A stretch of DNA of 5,516 nucleotides, taken from Bacillota bacterium (GTDB lineage Bacteria; Bacillota; Clostridia; Oscillospirales; Oscillospiraceae). The notes beneath the pieces were generated by a model, which saw nothing but the letters and a program-made list of their open reading frames with translations, made no database searches and was not told the DNA's origin. How positions within the stretch are numbered: position 1 is the stretch's first letter; each line of letters opens with the position of its first letter. The stretch is from assembly GCA_023393155.1 (NCBI GenBank), contig JAEWML010000007.1, positions 1 to 5,516 on the forward strand, read 5' to 3'. Below are positions 4,408 through 5,516 of this stretch, in pieces. Both the position numbers and the translations under genes were made by a program.

Positions 4408-5454
4408 ATGAAAAAGTCTTTGAGCATGTTCCTGGCGATCTTGATGGCGTTCAGTCTAGCTGGCTGCGGTTCCGGAGGCAGCTCCTCCGGCGGCAGCTCC
4501 TCCGGCGGCGGCTCCAATGTCGGAGGCTCCGCAAGCACAGGCGGGCAGGTTGCCGCCTGGTCCCCTTCGGGAAGCATCGATTTTGTCTGTCCCTATGCCG
4601 CAGGCGGCGGCAGCGACATTTGCGCGAGAACTATTGCCAACGTCTTGAAGGAAGGCGGCTATTGCGATGCAAGCATCGTGGTCAGCAACCAGGCGGGCGG
4701 CGGCGGCCTTGTGGGCACCTCCTATGTTTACGGAAAAAAGGGCGACAACAACTGCATCACGACCTACGCGCCCGGCCAGCTTGCCTCCGCGATCACCAAC
4801 AAAAGCGAAGTGCAGTGGGATTCCATCACACAGATCGCCCTGCTGGCCTTTGAGGAGCAGGTCATCTGCGTGCAAGCCGACCAGTTTGAGGATCTGAACG
4901 ACCTGATCGCCTATTCCAAGGAAAATCCCGGCAAGGTAACGCTGGGCGGCTGCGGCATCGGGAACGAGGATAACGTCTGCGTCGCCCTGCTGAACAAGGT
5001 CACCGGCTCCGACCTTACTTATGTTCTGTACGATTCCGCCGGAGACATCATGACGGCGATTCTGGGCGGCCATGTGACCGGCGGCATCTTCAACCCTTCC
5101 GAGTGCGTGGCGCAGGTCTCCTCGGGCGACGTGGACTGCCTGGCCTCCTTCAGCGAGGACAGTCTGGGCAGCATCTCCGGGTTTGAGAACGTGCCCACCT
5201 GCAAGGATCTGGGGTATGACATCAACTTCCGTATGTTCCGCGGCGTTTCCGGCCCTCCCGAAATGAGTCCCGAGGCCCTGGCCTATTGGCAGGACGCCTT
5301 TAAGAAGGTATCCGAGGACCCGATCTGGACCGAAAACTATCTGTCGAGCAAGGGCCTGATTCCCGCCTTCATGGTGGGGGAGGAACTGAATCAGTTTCTC
5401 CAGGATCAGTACGATATCTATTACTCCATTCAGCAGGAACTGGGAATCATTTAA
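4408..5454 (+). CDS. Tripartite tricarboxylate transporter substrate-binding lipoprotein (TctC/Bug family)
   Basis: 348-residue exported lipoprotein. The signal peptide MKKSLSMFLAILMAFSLAGC ends in lipobox LAGC with C20 as the lipidated cysteine, anchoring it outside the cytoplasmic membrane. A Gly/Ser-rich linker with GGSSS repeats (about 21-46) follows. The Bug fold then runs from about 55 to the end: CPYAAGGGSDICAR (61-74, ligand loop with D70), NQAGGGGLVG (94-103), ENPGKVTLGG (172-181) and a second ligand loop near 182-189, AILGGHVTGG (217-226), and FRGVSGPPEMSPEAL (277-291). Such proteins deliver carboxylates to TctA/TctB permeases, which would be encoded right of the window but are not visible. 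The ligand is unknown. Ten cysteines besides C20 are unusual for an exported protein. Starts at 4402 or GTG 4381 are possible alternatives. Control is suggested by the dyads upstream. Confidence 0.93.
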   Translation: MKKSLSMFLAILMAFSLAGCGSGGSSSGGSSSGGGSNVGGSASTGGQVAAWSPSGSIDFVCPYAAGGGSDICARTIANVLKEGGYCDASIVVSNQAGGGGLVGTSYVYGKKGDNNCITTYAPGQLASAITNKSEVQWDSITQIALLAFEEQVICVQADQFEDLNDLIAYSKENPGKVTLGGCGIGNEDNVCVALLNKVTGSDLTYVLYDSAGDIMTAILGGHVTGGIFNPSECVAQVSSGDVDCLASFSEDSLGSISGFENVPTCKDLGYDINFRMFRGVSGPPEMSPEALAYWQDAFKKVSEDPIWTENYLSSKGLIPAFMVGEELNQFLQDQYDIYYSIQQELGII

Positions 5455-5474
5455 CGGCAGACGCCTGTCCGTGT

Positions 5475-5502
5475 GGGGCCGCCGCCGGTCTGCGGCGGCC
5501 CC
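5475..5502 (+). terminator. GC-rich stem-loop after the TctC-type gene
   Basis: GGGGCCGCCGC (5475-5485) pairs perfectly with GCGGCGGCCCC (5492-5502) around a 6-base loop, starting 20 bases after the stop codon. No T-run follows; the DNA continues as CCCGGGCC to the window end. It could be a weak or attenuating terminator, or a transcript-stabilising hairpin that gives the binding protein more mRNA than downstream transporter genes. Confidence 0.45.
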
Positions 5503-5516
5503 CCCGGGCCGGCCGG

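Noticed and set aside
4278..4853. A 191-codon plus-strand frame overlapping the start of the TctC-type gene.
   Set aside because: Its product is rich in Arg/Leu/Gln runs from the shifted Gly/Ser linker, has no good ribosome binding site, and starts within the 26-bp palindrome; the lipoprotein frame clearly owns the region.
1..5516. CRISPR arrays, tRNA or rRNA genes, insertion sequences, attachment sites.
   Set aside because: No regularly spaced repeats, cloverleaf sequences, rRNA segments, transposase motifs or terminal repeats were seen on either strand.

Overview
The window reads as a moderately GC-rich chromosomal segment of an anaerobic bacterium, most likely a member of the Clostridia (Oscillospiraceae-like; inferred, no rRNA or taxonomic marker is present). 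The pointers are a single-chain pyruvate:ferredoxin oxidoreductase, AGGAGG-type ribosome binding sites, a Gram-positive-style lipoprotein leader on the solute-binding protein, and an AT-rich promoter island set in GC-rich genes.

Layout: (1) 1-2023, minus strand: the N-terminal 674 codons of pyruvate:ferredoxin oxidoreductase (nifJ); its ferredoxin and thiamine-diphosphate domains lie beyond the left edge. (2) 2024-2252: a divergent control region with two good sigma-70-type promoters that face each other and overlap, plus two inverted repeats. (3) 2253-3017, plus strand: a complete IclR-family regulator. (4) 3018-3147: a convergent intergenic region with a strong GC-rich stem-loop. (5) 3148-3909, minus strand: a complete short-chain dehydrogenase resembling KduD/gluconate 5-dehydrogenase, with a GTG start. 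(6) 3910-4407: a roughly 500-base divergent control region holding the dehydrogenase promoter, a plus-strand intrinsic terminator and a very AT-rich island packed with dyad symmetries (an 8+8 inverted repeat, a 26-bp near-perfect palindrome with a GntR-type core, a cre-like site). (7) 4408-5454, plus strand: a complete lipoprotein of the TctC/Bug family, the substrate-binding component of a tripartite tricarboxylate transporter. (8) A GC-rich stem-loop follows, and the window ends.

Reading the genes together: the transporter lipoprotein would capture an organic or sugar acid outside the cell. The dehydrogenase could oxidise or reduce a hydroxy/keto (sugar) acid in the cytoplasm. Pyruvate:ferredoxin oxidoreductase takes pyruvate to acetyl-CoA and reduced ferredoxin. 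An IclR regulator, a family that commonly senses small carbon acids, sits between them. This is a plausible acid-utilisation neighbourhood, but the link is inference. All four protein families are well known and I see no clearly undescribed system; the unexplained content is in the two control regions, especially the one upstream of the transporter lipoprotein.
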